Source: Flavobacteriaceae bacterium
GTDB lineage: Bacteria > Bacteroidota > Bacteroidia > Flavobacteriales > Flavobacteriaceae
Direction of reading: 5' to 3'
Assembly: GCA_003533785.1 (NCBI GenBank)
Contig: DQCR01000031.1
Coordinates: 1 to 64,000 of the forward strand
DNA length: 64,000 nt
Part shown: one piece after another, positions 56,386 through 64,000 of the stretch
How positions within the stretch are numbered: the first letter of the stretch is position 1
How the letters are laid out: each line of letters opens with the position of its first letter
Position numbers and translations under genes: made by a program
The notes under the pieces: model-generated
Database searches by the model: none
What the model was told of the DNA's origin: nothing
What the model saw: only the letters and a program-made list of their open reading frames with translations

Positions 56386-56724
56386 AGTACAGGCGTGTTC
56401 AAAAGAAATCCCAGATTCGCATAATGCAGTGGCTAGGGTTGGGTTTTCCGTCCCTGGGTTAAAAATAACCCTTTGGGGTTTCAATGCCAACAACCCATCC
56501 CGATATACCTCTTGCCACTTTGGCTGTAAATAAATACTGACCGTATGGGGGCGAGACAACCCTCCTATCGGTCCTTTTTGTATGGGAACATCCCCAACTT
56601 GCCCTTCTGCATTGCCAACAGCAATCACAGAATGTCCTGCCTTTCTGAGGCGATGGATCGCCTGATGAGAAACTCGCTCGGGGTTTGTAGAAGCACCTAA
56701 TATAAGAGTCACTTTCGATTTCAT
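56356..56724 (-). CDS. CoA-binding protein (YccU-like Rossmann domain)
   Basis: The ATG at 56724 gives 122 residues; it shares one base with the fabH stop (TGATG). A single Rossmann domain of the CoA_binding_2 type: TLILGASTNPERVSHQAIHRLRKAGHSVIAVG, IYLQPKWQEVY, VIFNPGTENPTLATAL. Members bind CoA; metabolic role is unknown. The 3' end overlaps the symporter gene by 30 nt, which is unusual but both frames look genuine. Confidence 0.85.
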   Translation of the reverse strand: MKSKVTLILGASTNPERVSHQAIHRLRKAGHSVIAVGNAEGQVGDVPIQKGPIGGLSRPHTVSIYLQPKWQEVYRDGLLALKPQRVIFNPGTENPTLATALCESGISFEHACTLVLLSTDQY

Positions 56725-57731
56725 CACCAGCGTATAATCGCACTTCCCCAAGTAAATCCACTACCAAAAGCAGCCAATACCAACAGATCACCTTCTTTCA
56801 CTTGACCTTCCTCCCATGCTTCTGTCAATGCAATGGGAATAGAACCTGCAGTGGTGTTTCCATAATGTTGGATGTTATTGTATACCTGGTGATCTTGCAA
56901 ACCAAATTTCTTTTGCACAAATTGAGAAATACGAAGATTGGCTTGATGGGGAATTAACATATCAATAGCCTCCGGACTCAATTTATTGGCCTGTAACCCT
57001 TCCATGATTACTTCAGAAAAACGCACTACGGCATTTTTAAATACCAACTGCCCATTCATAAAAGGAAAATAGGATTCATCACTGGGGTCGTTGGCTTCCA
57101 GGATTTCAGGTACCCAACGGTTTGTACTGGGACCAATCAAAGAGAGCTCTTCTGCAAATTTGCCTTCGGAGTGAAGGTGTGAGGACAATACGCCTCGCTC
57201 AGGGTTTTCCTCTCTTGTGATCACGGCAGCTCCTGCACCGTCTCCAAAGATAACAGAGACTCCGCGTCCACGGGTTGTCATGTCCAATCCCCCCGAATGG
57301 TTTTCGGAGCCAATAACAAGAATATTTTTATACATACCCGTTTTGATAAACTGATCGGCAGTGGACAAGGCATAAATGAATCCCGAACACTGATTTCGAA
57401 TGTCCATGGCAGGACAAGTGGGAATCTCCAAGAGCTCTTGAACCAAGACTCCAGAACCTGGAAAATAGTAATCAGGACTGAGTGTAGCAAAGAGAATTAA
57501 TTCGATCTCCTCTGTTTGGATTCCCGCACGCTCAATGGCTATTCTTGCAGCGGCGGCTCCCATACTGGCTGTAGTGTCCTCAGAACCTTTACGGATATGA
57601 CGTCGTTCTCTAATCCCTGTACGCTCTTGAATCCATTCGTCTGAAGTATCCATTATTTTGGATAAATCCTTGTTTGTAACCACATTTTCTGGAAGGTATT
57701 TGCCAAGTCCGGAAATTCTAGATTGATACAT
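56724..57731 (-). CDS. fabH: 3-oxoacyl-ACP synthase III (FabH-type)
   Basis: The ATG at 57731 gives 335 residues (MYQSRISGLGKYLPENVV); another ATG four codons earlier (57743) is possible. The enzyme starts fatty acid chains from acetyl-CoA and malonyl-ACP. Catalytic triad: Cys115 in RNQCSGFIYAL, His in IPHQANLRI, and Asn in YGNTTAGSIP. It is not next to plsX/rpmF, so it may be a second FabH or act in lipid-like side pathways. Coupled to the CoA-binding gene. Preceded by the terminator of the ABC1-kinase unit. Confidence 0.9.
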   Translation of the reverse strand: MYQSRISGLGKYLPENVVTNKDLSKIMDTSDEWIQERTGIRERRHIRKGSEDTTASMGAAAARIAIERAGIQTEEIELILFATLSPDYYFPGSGVLVQELLEIPTCPAMDIRNQCSGFIYALSTADQFIKTGMYKNILVIGSENHSGGLDMTTRGRGVSVIFGDGAGAAVITREENPERGVLSSHLHSEGKFAEELSLIGPSTNRWVPEILEANDPSDESYFPFMNGQLVFKNAVVRFSEVIMEGLQANKLSPEAIDMLIPHQANLRISQFVQKKFGLQDHQVYNNIQHYGNTTAGSIPIALTEAWEEGQVKEGDLLVLAAFGSGFTWGSAIIRW

Positions 57732-57762
57732 AGTAGTAAACATTAGTGCCGCAATATAAAGG

Positions 57763-57795
57763 AAAAAAAAACACCCTAATTCGATTAGGGTGTTT
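57763..57795 (-). terminator. Strong terminator after the ABC1-kinase gene
   Basis: A perfect 12-bp stem (57769-57780 with 57784-57795, aaacaccctaat / attagggtgttt) and a 3-nt loop are followed on the minus strand by eight T residues. It lies 27 nt after the kinase stop and separates that unit from fabH. Confidence 0.92.
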
Positions 57796-57821
57796 GATAA
57801 TTACACAAGCAAATAAACCAA

Positions 57822-59132
57822 TTAAACAAAATTCATGTAATTATTTATGGTCACTTTGGCTTTCAAGTCAAAGAGTAAACTGTACAGTCCAAAGAAGGTT
57901 CGGTTGATATATATAAAGTGTTCTGAACCACGATTCCCATTCATTTTTCGCCATTCTTGGTCTTCTGTAAATTCTTGACTTAGAGAAGCAATTTTATTCC
58001 AAAAAATGGGGTCAGAAAAATCAAAATGTTCACCTTGAAAAGGAAGCGTAAATAGGCGCAACATACGATGAAACAGTTCGGTGAAAAAGACTATTTCTTT
58101 GGGAGTGTCTGTAGCGGTCAGTATTTCCAATTCATGAAGGATTTTCTGAAATGCCTCTTTATCGTCTAAATTTTCTTTTTTTGAAAGCTCAAAATAGGGG
58201 ATATAAAAAGAATCTGGAATGTGTTTGATGCAACCAAAATCTAACGCTATCAATTCGTTTTCTGGTGAAACTAAAAAATTTCCAGGGTGGGGATCTGCAT
58301 GCACTTTTTTGAGCCCGTGCATTTGATACATATAAAAGTCCCAAAGGCTTTGTCCTAACTTCTGATTGATTTTAGGGTCTGTTATTTCTTGGTCGGTGTA
58401 TTCGGAAAAATGAATGCCCTCCATCCAATCCATAGTCAATACTTTCTTATTAGACCATTCTGGATAGTAGGTTGGGAATCTCATATTTGGAATCAAAGCA
58501 CAAGCTTCTGTCATGCTTTGACTTTGTTGCAGTTCAAGTTCATAATCTGTTTCTTCAACAAGTTTGTTTTCCACTTCATTGAAAAATTTATCAACGTCCT
58601 GTCCTTTTAAATTAAACATTCGAACAGCTATAGGTTTAACAATGCTTAAGTCAGAGCCGATACTGTTTGCTACTCCTGGGTATTGAATTTTCACAGCAAG
58701 TTTTTTCCCATTCTTAGCTGCCCGATGTACCTGACCGATACTGGCAGCGTTTACAGATTGAGCAGCAAAAGTATCAAAAATGACCTCTGGGTCGGCTCCT
58801 AAGTTTTTCCGTATAAGCTTTTTAACTAGGGGGGCAGAAAGTGGGGGCACCGAGAATTGCGCCAAACTGAATTGCTCGACGTATGCTCTTGGCAACATAT
58901 TTTTTTCCATGCTAAGCATTTGAGCAACTTTCAGGGCACTTCCTTTTAAACTTTTTAGTCCATCGTAAATATCCTTGGCATTTTCCTCATCCAGAGCTTC
59001 TTTGGACATTTCGCGATTCAGAGCTTTGCCACCGTAATATTTCAGGTAATTACCCCCCACGCGAACGCCAGTAGCGACCAATTGGGTTGCCCGTTCAATT
59101 TTATTCGTAGGGATGTAATCTAATGTTTTCAT
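57822..59132 (-). CDS. ABC1/UbiB-family atypical kinase (AarF-like)
   Basis: The 436-residue protein has the ABC1 order: a KxGQ-like N-terminal motif in degenerate form (LKGSALKVAQML), the A-rich loop VNAASIGQVHRAAKNGKKLAVKIQYPG, catalytic loop HADPHPGNFLV and metal site LDFGCIKHI. Members have ATPase activity and support ubiquinone or other lipid pathways; Bacteroidota usually make menaquinone, so the role here is open. It starts directly at the base after the TetR stop (TAG-ATG), so the regulator and kinase are coupled. Confidence 0.88.
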   Translation of the reverse strand: MKTLDYIPTNKIERATQLVATGVRVGGNYLKYYGGKALNREMSKEALDEENAKDIYDGLKSLKGSALKVAQMLSMEKNMLPRAYVEQFSLAQFSVPPLSAPLVKKLIRKNLGADPEVIFDTFAAQSVNAASIGQVHRAAKNGKKLAVKIQYPGVANSIGSDLSIVKPIAVRMFNLKGQDVDKFFNEVENKLVEETDYELELQQSQSMTEACALIPNMRFPTYYPEWSNKKVLTMDWMEGIHFSEYTDQEITDPKINQKLGQSLWDFYMYQMHGLKKVHADPHPGNFLVSPENELIALDFGCIKHIPDSFYIPYFELSKKENLDDKEAFQKILHELEILTATDTPKEIVFFTELFHRMLRLFTLPFQGEHFDFSDPIFWNKIASLSQEFTEDQEWRKMNGNRGSEHFIYINRTFFGLYSLLFDLKAKVTINNYMNFV

Positions 59133-59783
59133 CTAAGTGTTAGCAACTGTTTCTTTCCACAAAAATTTTCCGAAATCTAACAAAGTGTCTAAAGGTGTAT
59201 TGTCGAATACATCAAATGCGGTATTGACTGACTTTTCTATGGCAGCGTCCGTTTTTTCAAATTGCTCTGAAGTATCCTCAATCCAAAATTTCATTAAAAA
59301 AAGAAGCTGTGCCCAAGCTGCTTCTGAAAAAAGCTTTGGTGGATGTTGACTCCATCGAGAATCTTTATCTGCATTGCCTTCTTCAATCAGGTCCGTAGCA
59401 AATACTTTGAAATGAAGACGGAGTCTTTTTAGAAAAACGAGATCCTTCATGATATTCATCTCTCTCTTAAGTGCAAACAATACATAAGAGCGATTGAGCA
59501 GAAGTACTTCGAAAAATGTAAAATAGAAACTCAGTAATTTTTCTCTACGCGATCCCTTTTTAAAGTCCTTATCTTTTTCCAATACCTGCATTGCATTGGT
59601 AAAGAAAACTTCCCATACGTACTCTCGAACTGCATCAAGGGAAGAAAATACATTGTAAAAGTCTTTTTCTTCAATCTTGGCTGTTTTACAAAACTTATAC
59701 ACTGACTTGGGGTAGGTTTCATGTTCCAGGACTTGTTCCATGTACTGAGTAATAAGCTTGGTTTTGAGTGTATCTGATTTCAT
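59133..59783 (-). CDS. TetR/AcrR-family transcriptional regulator
   Basis: The 216-residue helical protein has an N-terminal TetR-type helix-turn-helix (about 10-55: YPKSVYKFCKTAKIEEKDFYNVFSSLDAVREYVWEVF) and an all-helical ligand/dimer domain of the TetR_C type. Its ligand is unknown. It is the first gene of a two-gene unit with the ABC1 kinase; in flavobacteria these two commonly occur together, to my knowledge. The inverted repeat at 59796-59820 over its own promoter box suggests self-repression. Confidence 0.87.
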   Translation of the reverse strand: MKSDTLKTKLITQYMEQVLEHETYPKSVYKFCKTAKIEEKDFYNVFSSLDAVREYVWEVFFTNAMQVLEKDKDFKKGSRREKLLSFYFTFFEVLLLNRSYVLFALKREMNIMKDLVFLKRLRLHFKVFATDLIEEGNADKDSRWSQHPPKLFSEAAWAQLLFLMKFWIEDTSEQFEKTDAAIEKSVNTAFDVFDNTPLDTLLDFGKFLWKETVANT

Positions 59784-59795
59784 CGCTAATTCTAT

Positions 59796-59820
59796 TTAAA
59801 CAAAAATACACAATGTTTAA
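59796..59820. promoter_or_regulatory. Candidate TetR operator over the tetR -7 box
   Basis: A perfect inverted repeat TTAAACA-N11-TGTTTAA encloses the minus-strand TATTTTTG box at 59801-59808, which would be the tetR promoter, 17 nt before its ATG. A related imperfect pair (TTAAACA at 59837-59843, TGTTAA at 59851-59856) lies 40 bp further towards htpG. Autoregulation is inference. Confidence 0.5.
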
Positions 59821-59865
59821 CTATTTTTTATTTTTATTAAACATATATTTTGTTAAGATTTTAAA

Positions 59866-59904
59866 TGCCAATCTGTCACCTCCTCTTCTTTGGTATTTTT
59901 TTTG
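59866..59904 (+). promoter_or_regulatory. Heat-shock-type promoter/operator of htpG
   Basis: TGCCA-N3-TGTCA, eleven bases, TTGGTA, five bases, TTTG, ending 26 nt before the htpG ATG. The parts and spacings are identical with those upstream of hsp20 on the other strand at 32809-32847. The palindrome would cover the -33 region and the TTGGTA...TTTG the -7 region. Confidence 0.6.
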
Positions 59905-59930
59905 AATAAATAATTTTAAACTATTCACTT

Positions 59931-61808
59931 ATGTCAAAAGGTAAAATCAATGTAGCGGTTGAAAATATTTTTCCGCTCATCAAAAAATTCTTGTACAGCG
60001 ATCATGAAATATTTCTGAGAGAACTTATCTCCAACGCAACGGATGCCACAAATAAACTCAAGCATCTAAGCAGTTTGGGAGAAGTGAAAGGAAACTTAGG
60101 AGATACTACTCTTGAAGTTAAAATAGACAGTAAAGGCAAAAAATTACATGTTATCGACAAAGGGGTGGGAATGACCGCAGATGAAGTTAACAAATACATA
60201 AATGAAGTTGCGTTTTCTGGAGCTGAAGAATTCTTGGAAAAATACAAAGACAGTGCAAAGGACTCAGGGATCATTGGTCATTTTGGCTTAGGTTTCTATT
60301 CTGCATTTATGGTTGCCAAGGAAGTTGAGATTATTACCAAATCCTACAAAGACGAACCCGCAGCTCACTGGCGTTGTGATGGTTCTCCGGAATACGAACT
60401 CAAAAAAGCAGACAAAAAAGAACGAGGAACAGAAATTATTCTTCACATCGATAAGGATTCGAAAGAATTTTTGGAGGAGAGTCGAATCAAAGAATTGCTT
60501 TCCAAGTACAACAAATTCATGCCGATACCCATTAAGTTTGGTACCCGAGAAGAGTCCCTTCCACTGCCGGACGATGCTGCCGAGGATGCCAAGCCAGAGA
60601 CCCAGACGGTAGATAACATCATCAATAATCCCGATCCTGCTTGGACCAAAGCGCCCGCCGATTTGAAAGAGGAAGACTACACGAGTTTTTATCGTGAATT
60701 ATACCCTATGCAGTTTGAAGAGCCCTTGTTTCATATTCATCTCAACGTTGATTATCCTTTCAACCTTACTGGAATTCTGTACTTCCCCAAATTGAACAAC
60801 GATCTCAATATTCAAAAAGACAGAATCCAACTCTACCAAAATCAAGTTTTTGTTACGGACAACGTAGAGGGAATTGTACCAGAATTCTTGACCCTACTTC
60901 GAGGCGTGATTGACTCCCCAGACATTCCATTGAATGTGTCGCGAAGCTATTTACAAGCCGATGGGGCCGTGAAGAAAATCAGCAATTACATCACACGAAA
61001 AGTGGCTGACAAACTTTCCAGTCTATTTAAAAAAGACAGAAAGGGCTTTGAAGAAAAATGGAACGATATCAAGGTAGTTATAGAATACGGCATGCTGAGT
61101 GAAGACAAATTCTTCGAAAAGGCAGAAAAATTTGCATTGTATCCCACCACAGACGGTGACTATTACACCTTCGAGGAATTGCAAGAAAAAGTAAAAGACA
61201 GCCAAACCGATAAGGACGGGAAAATGATTTTGCTCTATGCCTCGCAGGTTGAAGAACAGCATAGTTACATTCAAGCGGCTAAGGAGAAGGGGTATACAGT
61301 TCTCTTGTTGGACTCTCCCATTATCAGTCACTTAATTCAAAAACTGGAGGGGGCAAAAGAAAACCTCAGCTTTGCCCGTGTTGATGGAGATGCCATAGAA
61401 AACCTGATTAAAAAAGAGGAAGCTACTGTCTCAAAACTTTCTGAAGAAGAAAAAGAAAAACTCAAACCGCTGATTGAGGCAGTTATCCCCGATGGACAAT
61501 ACAGCGTTCAACTGGAAGCCATGGACAGCAGCAGCCTGCCCTTTGTGTTGACACAACCCGAATTTATGCGGCGTATGAAAGAGATGCAACAGACCGGAGG
61601 GGGCATGATGGGTAGTTTCCCAGAGATGTATACCCTATTGGTCAATACTAACCATGAATTGGTGGGAGAAATCCTGCAGACCAAAACAGCAAAGAAACGA
61701 GAACGCTTAATCAAACAAGGATTGGATTTGGCACGCTTGTCGCAAAACCTATTGAAAGGAGAGGAATTAACAGCCTTTATCCAGCGTAGCTTGGATTTGA
61801 TCAAATAA
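59931..61808 (+). CDS. htpG: Molecular chaperone HtpG (Hsp90)
   Basis: The 625-residue cytosolic chaperone is complete. GHKL ATPase domain (1-215): HEIFLRELISNATDATNKL with the catalytic Glu and Asn, DKGVGMT, and GHFGLGFYSAFMVA lid region. Middle domain: NDLNIQKDRIQLYQNQVFV, SPDIPLNVSRSYLQAD with the catalytic arginine. C-terminal dimer domain to residue 625. The first line MSKGKINVAVENIFPLIKKF is the family start. Transcribed from its own heat-shock-like element; divergent from tetR. Confidence 0.97.
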   Translation: MSKGKINVAVENIFPLIKKFLYSDHEIFLRELISNATDATNKLKHLSSLGEVKGNLGDTTLEVKIDSKGKKLHVIDKGVGMTADEVNKYINEVAFSGAEEFLEKYKDSAKDSGIIGHFGLGFYSAFMVAKEVEIITKSYKDEPAAHWRCDGSPEYELKKADKKERGTEIILHIDKDSKEFLEESRIKELLSKYNKFMPIPIKFGTREESLPLPDDAAEDAKPETQTVDNIINNPDPAWTKAPADLKEEDYTSFYRELYPMQFEEPLFHIHLNVDYPFNLTGILYFPKLNNDLNIQKDRIQLYQNQVFVTDNVEGIVPEFLTLLRGVIDSPDIPLNVSRSYLQADGAVKKISNYITRKVADKLSSLFKKDRKGFEEKWNDIKVVIEYGMLSEDKFFEKAEKFALYPTTDGDYYTFEELQEKVKDSQTDKDGKMILLYASQVEEQHSYIQAAKEKGYTVLLLDSPIISHLIQKLEGAKENLSFARVDGDAIENLIKKEEATVSKLSEEEKEKLKPLIEAVIPDGQYSVQLEAMDSSSLPFVLTQPEFMRRMKEMQQTGGGMMGSFPEMYTLLVNTNHELVGEILQTKTAKKRERLIKQGLDLARLSQNLLKGEELTAFIQRSLDLIK

Positions 61809-61814
61809 CCATCA

Positions 61815-62099
61815 ATGAAACTCAAGCCTTTTGTCTATCGTCTTATGCTGGCTTGGTCTCTTTTGTTAATTCCATTGGTAGGAAGCTTGTTCACGCAAGC
61901 AATACATTGGTCGGTATTCGATTATTTCGTTGCGGCCTTACTCTTGGGAGGAAGCGTGTGGGGATTATCAACTATTTATAAAGCTCGCTTCTCCAAACAG
62001 GTCAAGCGATCTTTGGGAGTGCTGTTTTTGCTCTTTATTTTACTATTGTGGAGTGAAATGGCTGTCGGACTATTTGGGAGTCCTCTAGCAGGGAGTTAA
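61815..62099 (+). CDS. Small hydrophobic membrane protein, function unknown
   Basis: The 94-residue protein has three predicted membrane segments (about 10-28, 36-54 and 66-86) joined by short basic loops (KARFSKQVKR). It matches no family I recognise; small three-helix proteins of this sort are common in flavobacteria. It begins 6 nt after htpG and ends 9 nt before the methyltransferase gene, so it is probably part of an htpG-led transcript. The reading frame is full of hydrophobic codons throughout, which supports real coding. Confidence 0.7.
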   Translation: MKLKPFVYRLMLAWSLLLIPLVGSLFTQAIHWSVFDYFVAALLLGGSVWGLSTIYKARFSKQVKRSLGVLFLLFILLLWSEMAVGLFGSPLAGS

Positions 62100-62108
62100 C
62101 TTTGTTTT

Positions 62109-62723
62109 ATGACAGAAAGACGCAACCATTGGGAAGGAATCTACCAGTCAAAAGAATTTGAAGCTTGTAGCTGGTATCAAGAGGTTCCCACCCATTCTTT
62201 AGAGATGATCGATCCGTTGCCCTTGGCAAAGACTCATTCTATTTTAGATGTTGGAGGCGGTGAGAGTTATTTGGCCGACTCCCTACTCAAAAAAGGATTC
62301 AGCACTATTTCGGTTTTGGATATTGCCCCTACGGCACTAGAAAAAAGTAAAAAAAGAATGGGAAAACAAGCCGAACAAATCACATGGATTCATCAAGACA
62401 TTACACAGTTTGTCCCCAAGCACGCTTTTCATCTTTGGCACGATCGAGCCGTCTTTCATTTTTTACGCACTACCGAAGACATTAGTGCCTATGGAAATGT
62501 TATGGCTTCTTCGGTTGTTTCGGGAGGCTATGCCGTTGTGGGTACCTTTTCAAAAAAGGGGCCCCTCCGATGCAGCGGTATCGATATCCAACAATACTCC
62601 CTTGAAGAACTCGCTCAATGTTTTGAAACTAATTTTGAAGTCCTCGCTGCAAAAGAATTTCTCCATCCTACGCCTGCTGGAAGTAAACAAGCGTTTAGCT
62701 TTTGTACTCTTAAAAGAAAATAA
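62109..62723 (+). CDS. Class I SAM-dependent methyltransferase
   Basis: The 204-residue cytosolic enzyme starts RRNHWEGIYQSKEFEACSWYQ and has SAM motif I at ILDVGGGESYLADSLL (about 53-68), motif II VLDIAP, and an acidic motif WIHQDITQF. The HWE..Y...W N-terminus is that of the Trm/UbiE-like family often labelled as methyltransferase domain 25/11 proteins. Substrate is unknown. It is followed 15 nt later by alkB. Confidence 0.83.
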   Translation: MTERRNHWEGIYQSKEFEACSWYQEVPTHSLEMIDPLPLAKTHSILDVGGGESYLADSLLKKGFSTISVLDIAPTALEKSKKRMGKQAEQITWIHQDITQFVPKHAFHLWHDRAVFHFLRTTEDISAYGNVMASSVVSGGYAVVGTFSKKGPLRCSGIDIQQYSLEELAQCFETNFEVLAAKEFLHPTPAGSKQAFSFCTLKRK

Positions 62724-62738
62724 CTGGCGCAGTCACTC

Positions 62739-63347
62739 ATGAAGGAACTATCCTTTTCCAATAATCAAGAGCTTCTCTCAAGGCTCCCCAACGCATCAGT
62801 GACCTATATTCCTAACTTTTGGTCTCTACAAGAAGCAGATCAGATCTTTTCGGCTTTGCAAGAAGAAACCCCTTGGCAACATGACCCCATCACCGTTTTT
62901 GGGAAAACCTATATGCAACCCCGTCTAACAGCTCTTTATGGCACGGATACCAAACCCTATTCCTATTCGGGACTGACCCTCCACCCCCATCCGTTCTCAA
63001 AAACACTATTGGAAGTTCTCAATCGTATTCAGACAGTAGACTCCCATCCCTACAACACGGTGTTGCTCAATTTATATCGCGATGGACAGGATAGCAATGG
63101 TTGGCATGCCGACAATGAAAAGGAATTGGGTCCCGAACCGCGAATAGCTTCTGCGAGTTTTGGGGAAGCGCGTTATTTTCATATCAAACATCGTAGGTTC
63201 AAGGAACACCGCTATAAAATTCTATTGGAGCACGGCAGTCTTTTGATCATGGGAGGAGTGATGCAAGACCATTGGTTGCATCAAATTGCAAAAACAGCAC
63301 GTCCAAGAGAGGCTCGCATCAACCTTACTTTTCGCAAGCTTATTTGA
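62739..63347 (+). CDS. alkB: AlkB-family 2-oxoglutarate-dependent DNA dealkylase
   Basis: The 202-residue enzyme removes methyl groups from 1-meA and 3-meC in DNA or RNA by oxidation. Fe(II) ligands: His and Asp in GWHADNEKELG, and His in QDHWLHQIAK. The 2-oxoglutarate-binding arginines are in the C-terminal TARPREARINLTFR. The layout (NLYRDGQDSNGWHAD) is of the ALKBH2/3-like type, not E. coli AlkB. Its last 8 nt overlap the convergent S1/P1 nuclease gene. Confidence 0.93.
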   Translation: MKELSFSNNQELLSRLPNASVTYIPNFWSLQEADQIFSALQEETPWQHDPITVFGKTYMQPRLTALYGTDTKPYSYSGLTLHPHPFSKTLLEVLNRIQTVDSHPYNTVLLNLYRDGQDSNGWHADNEKELGPEPRIASASFGEARYFHIKHRRFKEHRYKILLEHGSLLIMGGVMQDHWLHQIAKTARPREARINLTFRKLI

Positions 63348-64000
63348 ACAGGGTATTCAAGATTTTTGCCAATCGAAGACCTCCCTTATGCAACTGAGTT
63401 CTAAGCACATTCATATAGCGATAGGAATAAGCATAGCTGAGCTTTTGGTCTGGCTGAGTATTTTGATAAATGTCTTTAGTGAGGGTACGAGAATCATTGA
63501 TCCAATCTTCAATACTGCCTTCTTGAATGGAGCGAATTTGAGATTTACTCCAACGGTCTCGATTGAGAGCCAATTCGGTATAACTCATGCCAAAGCCATC
63601 AATCATTTGAGTATCCCACACCCTATGTAAATTGGTTTTTCGTCCGAACCATTTCACAGGAAATCCATTCCCCCCTCTATCTGAGCTTATCCCAATATGC
63701 ATGGGCTGATGTAGATCGCCTATCAGATGAATCAGCATTTTTAGGAAAAATGCTTTTTTATCGTCCGGAGTTTCTTCATTTTTTAGTTGGGCAATACAGT
63801 AGGCAATTCCTTCTGCAAGATCTCCTTTATCACTTGTCTTTTCTCCAGCATATTGGCTGTCAAATGGAAAATTGATATAGTGCCATGGCTTAAAGGAATC
63901 GTATTGGGAATCGGATTTAATCTCATCGCTATAGAAAGAAAAAAAAGCTAAAGAATGCCCCTCCAACAAAAGGTCGATTTGTTTTCGGGCCGTGTTCGAA
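63340..64000 (-). CDS. S1/P1-type nuclease, 5' end beyond the window
   Basis: This is the C-terminal about 220 residues of a zinc-dependent S1/P1 nuclease; the open frame continues to the window edge (NTARKQIDLLLEGHSLAFF), so the N-terminus and signal peptide are missing. Zinc ligands are visible: HYINFPFD, HLIGDLHQPMHIG, and NLHRVWDTQMID. Homologues are secreted and cut single-stranded DNA and RNA; this one could serve phosphate or nucleotide scavenging. The internal TTG at 63969 is not the start. Confidence 0.9.
   Translation of the reverse strand, partial: SNTARKQIDLLLEGHSLAFFSFYSDEIKSDSQYDSFKPWHYINFPFDSQYAGEKTSDKGDLAEGIAYCIAQLKNEETPDDKKAFFLKMLIHLIGDLHQPMHIGISSDRGGNGFPVKWFGRKTNLHRVWDTQMIDGFGMSYTELALNRDRWSKSQIRSIQEGSIEDWINDSRTLTKDIYQNTQPDQKLSYAYSYRYMNVLRTQLHKGGLRLAKILNTLFK

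Overview
The window looks like a chromosome segment of a member of the Bacteroidota, most likely family Flavobacteriaceae. The reasons are: a GldI-type gliding lipoprotein; several families typical of this group (DUF5606, DUF4295, DUF3810, an OstA-like LptA-type protein, DUF349 protein, BshC, LysM plus periplasmic-binding-fold protein); AT-rich DNA with almost no Shine-Dalgarno sequences; and recurrent TAnnTTTG/TAnnTTTA boxes upstream of start codons, the -7 element of the Bacteroidota housekeeping sigma factor. The gene content is almost entirely core housekeeping. I see no tRNA, rRNA, insertion sequence, prophage, integron or CRISPR array, and no gene-free stretch above about 150 bp.

Layout. 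1-7.2 kb: end of a DHH phosphoesterase, gldI, a cyclophilin-FKBP lipoprotein, a DUF3810 membrane protein, and two exported amidohydrolase-family proteins. 7.2-21 kb (all +): RNA methyltransferase, Rel/SpoT, Fur, purA, OstA-like protein, class III aminotransferase, TPR protein, two tandem DUF368 (PopT-type) proteins, aroE and a DUF349 protein. 21-23.2 kb (-): mazG, DUF5606, def, ruvX. 23.3-28.5 kb: dapD, an opposed glycosyltransferase, then the tightly packed tsaC/sua5-cca-ctaA-pRiA4b-like run. 28.5-37.6 kb: an unrecognised kinase-like protein, a GNAT enzyme, uvrB, hsp20, sucC, lysA, an NMO/FabK-like flavoprotein and mnmA. 37.6-54.9 kb (all -): yidC, pyrG, LysM/PBP protein, guaA, bshC, rimO, an alpha/beta hydrolase, ftsY, DUF4295-rpmG-rpmB, cinA, a FAH-family protein, a DEDDh exonuclease, a 2-oxoacid dehydrogenase E2 and recR. 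54.9-64 kb: a sodium/solute symporter, CoA-binding protein, FabH, ABC1 kinase and TetR regulator, then htpG, a small membrane protein, a methyltransferase, AlkB and the start-less part of an S1/P1 nuclease.

The genes cover nucleotide synthesis (purA, guaA, pyrG), lysine/diaminopimelate synthesis (dapD, lysA), tRNA modification and maturation (mnmA, tsaC, cca), ribosome parts and modification (rpmB, rpmG, rimO), membrane protein targeting and insertion (ftsY, yidC), DNA repair (uvrB, recR, alkB, ruvX), stringent response (rel), iron regulation (fur) and protein folding (hsp20, htpG, gldI, cyclophilin).

The most interesting signals are regulatory. The two heat-shock genes, hsp20 (- strand) and htpG (+ strand), 27 kb apart, carry upstream elements with identical architecture and spacing: a TGCCA-N3-TGGCA type palindrome, 11 bases, TTGGTA, 5 bases, TTTG. 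hsp20 has a second palindrome 32 bp further upstream. This looks like a heat-shock promoter/operator class. Second, at least seven genes have a TAnnTTTG/A box only 3-4 nt before the start codon, which predicts leaderless or nearly leaderless mRNAs. Third, the tetR promoter is overlapped by a perfect 7-bp inverted repeat, a likely self-operator. Among proteins, the 354-residue product at 28465-29529 carries unannotated kinase-like motifs. Start codons were moved from the longest open frame to internal ATGs where family N-termini and context supported this.
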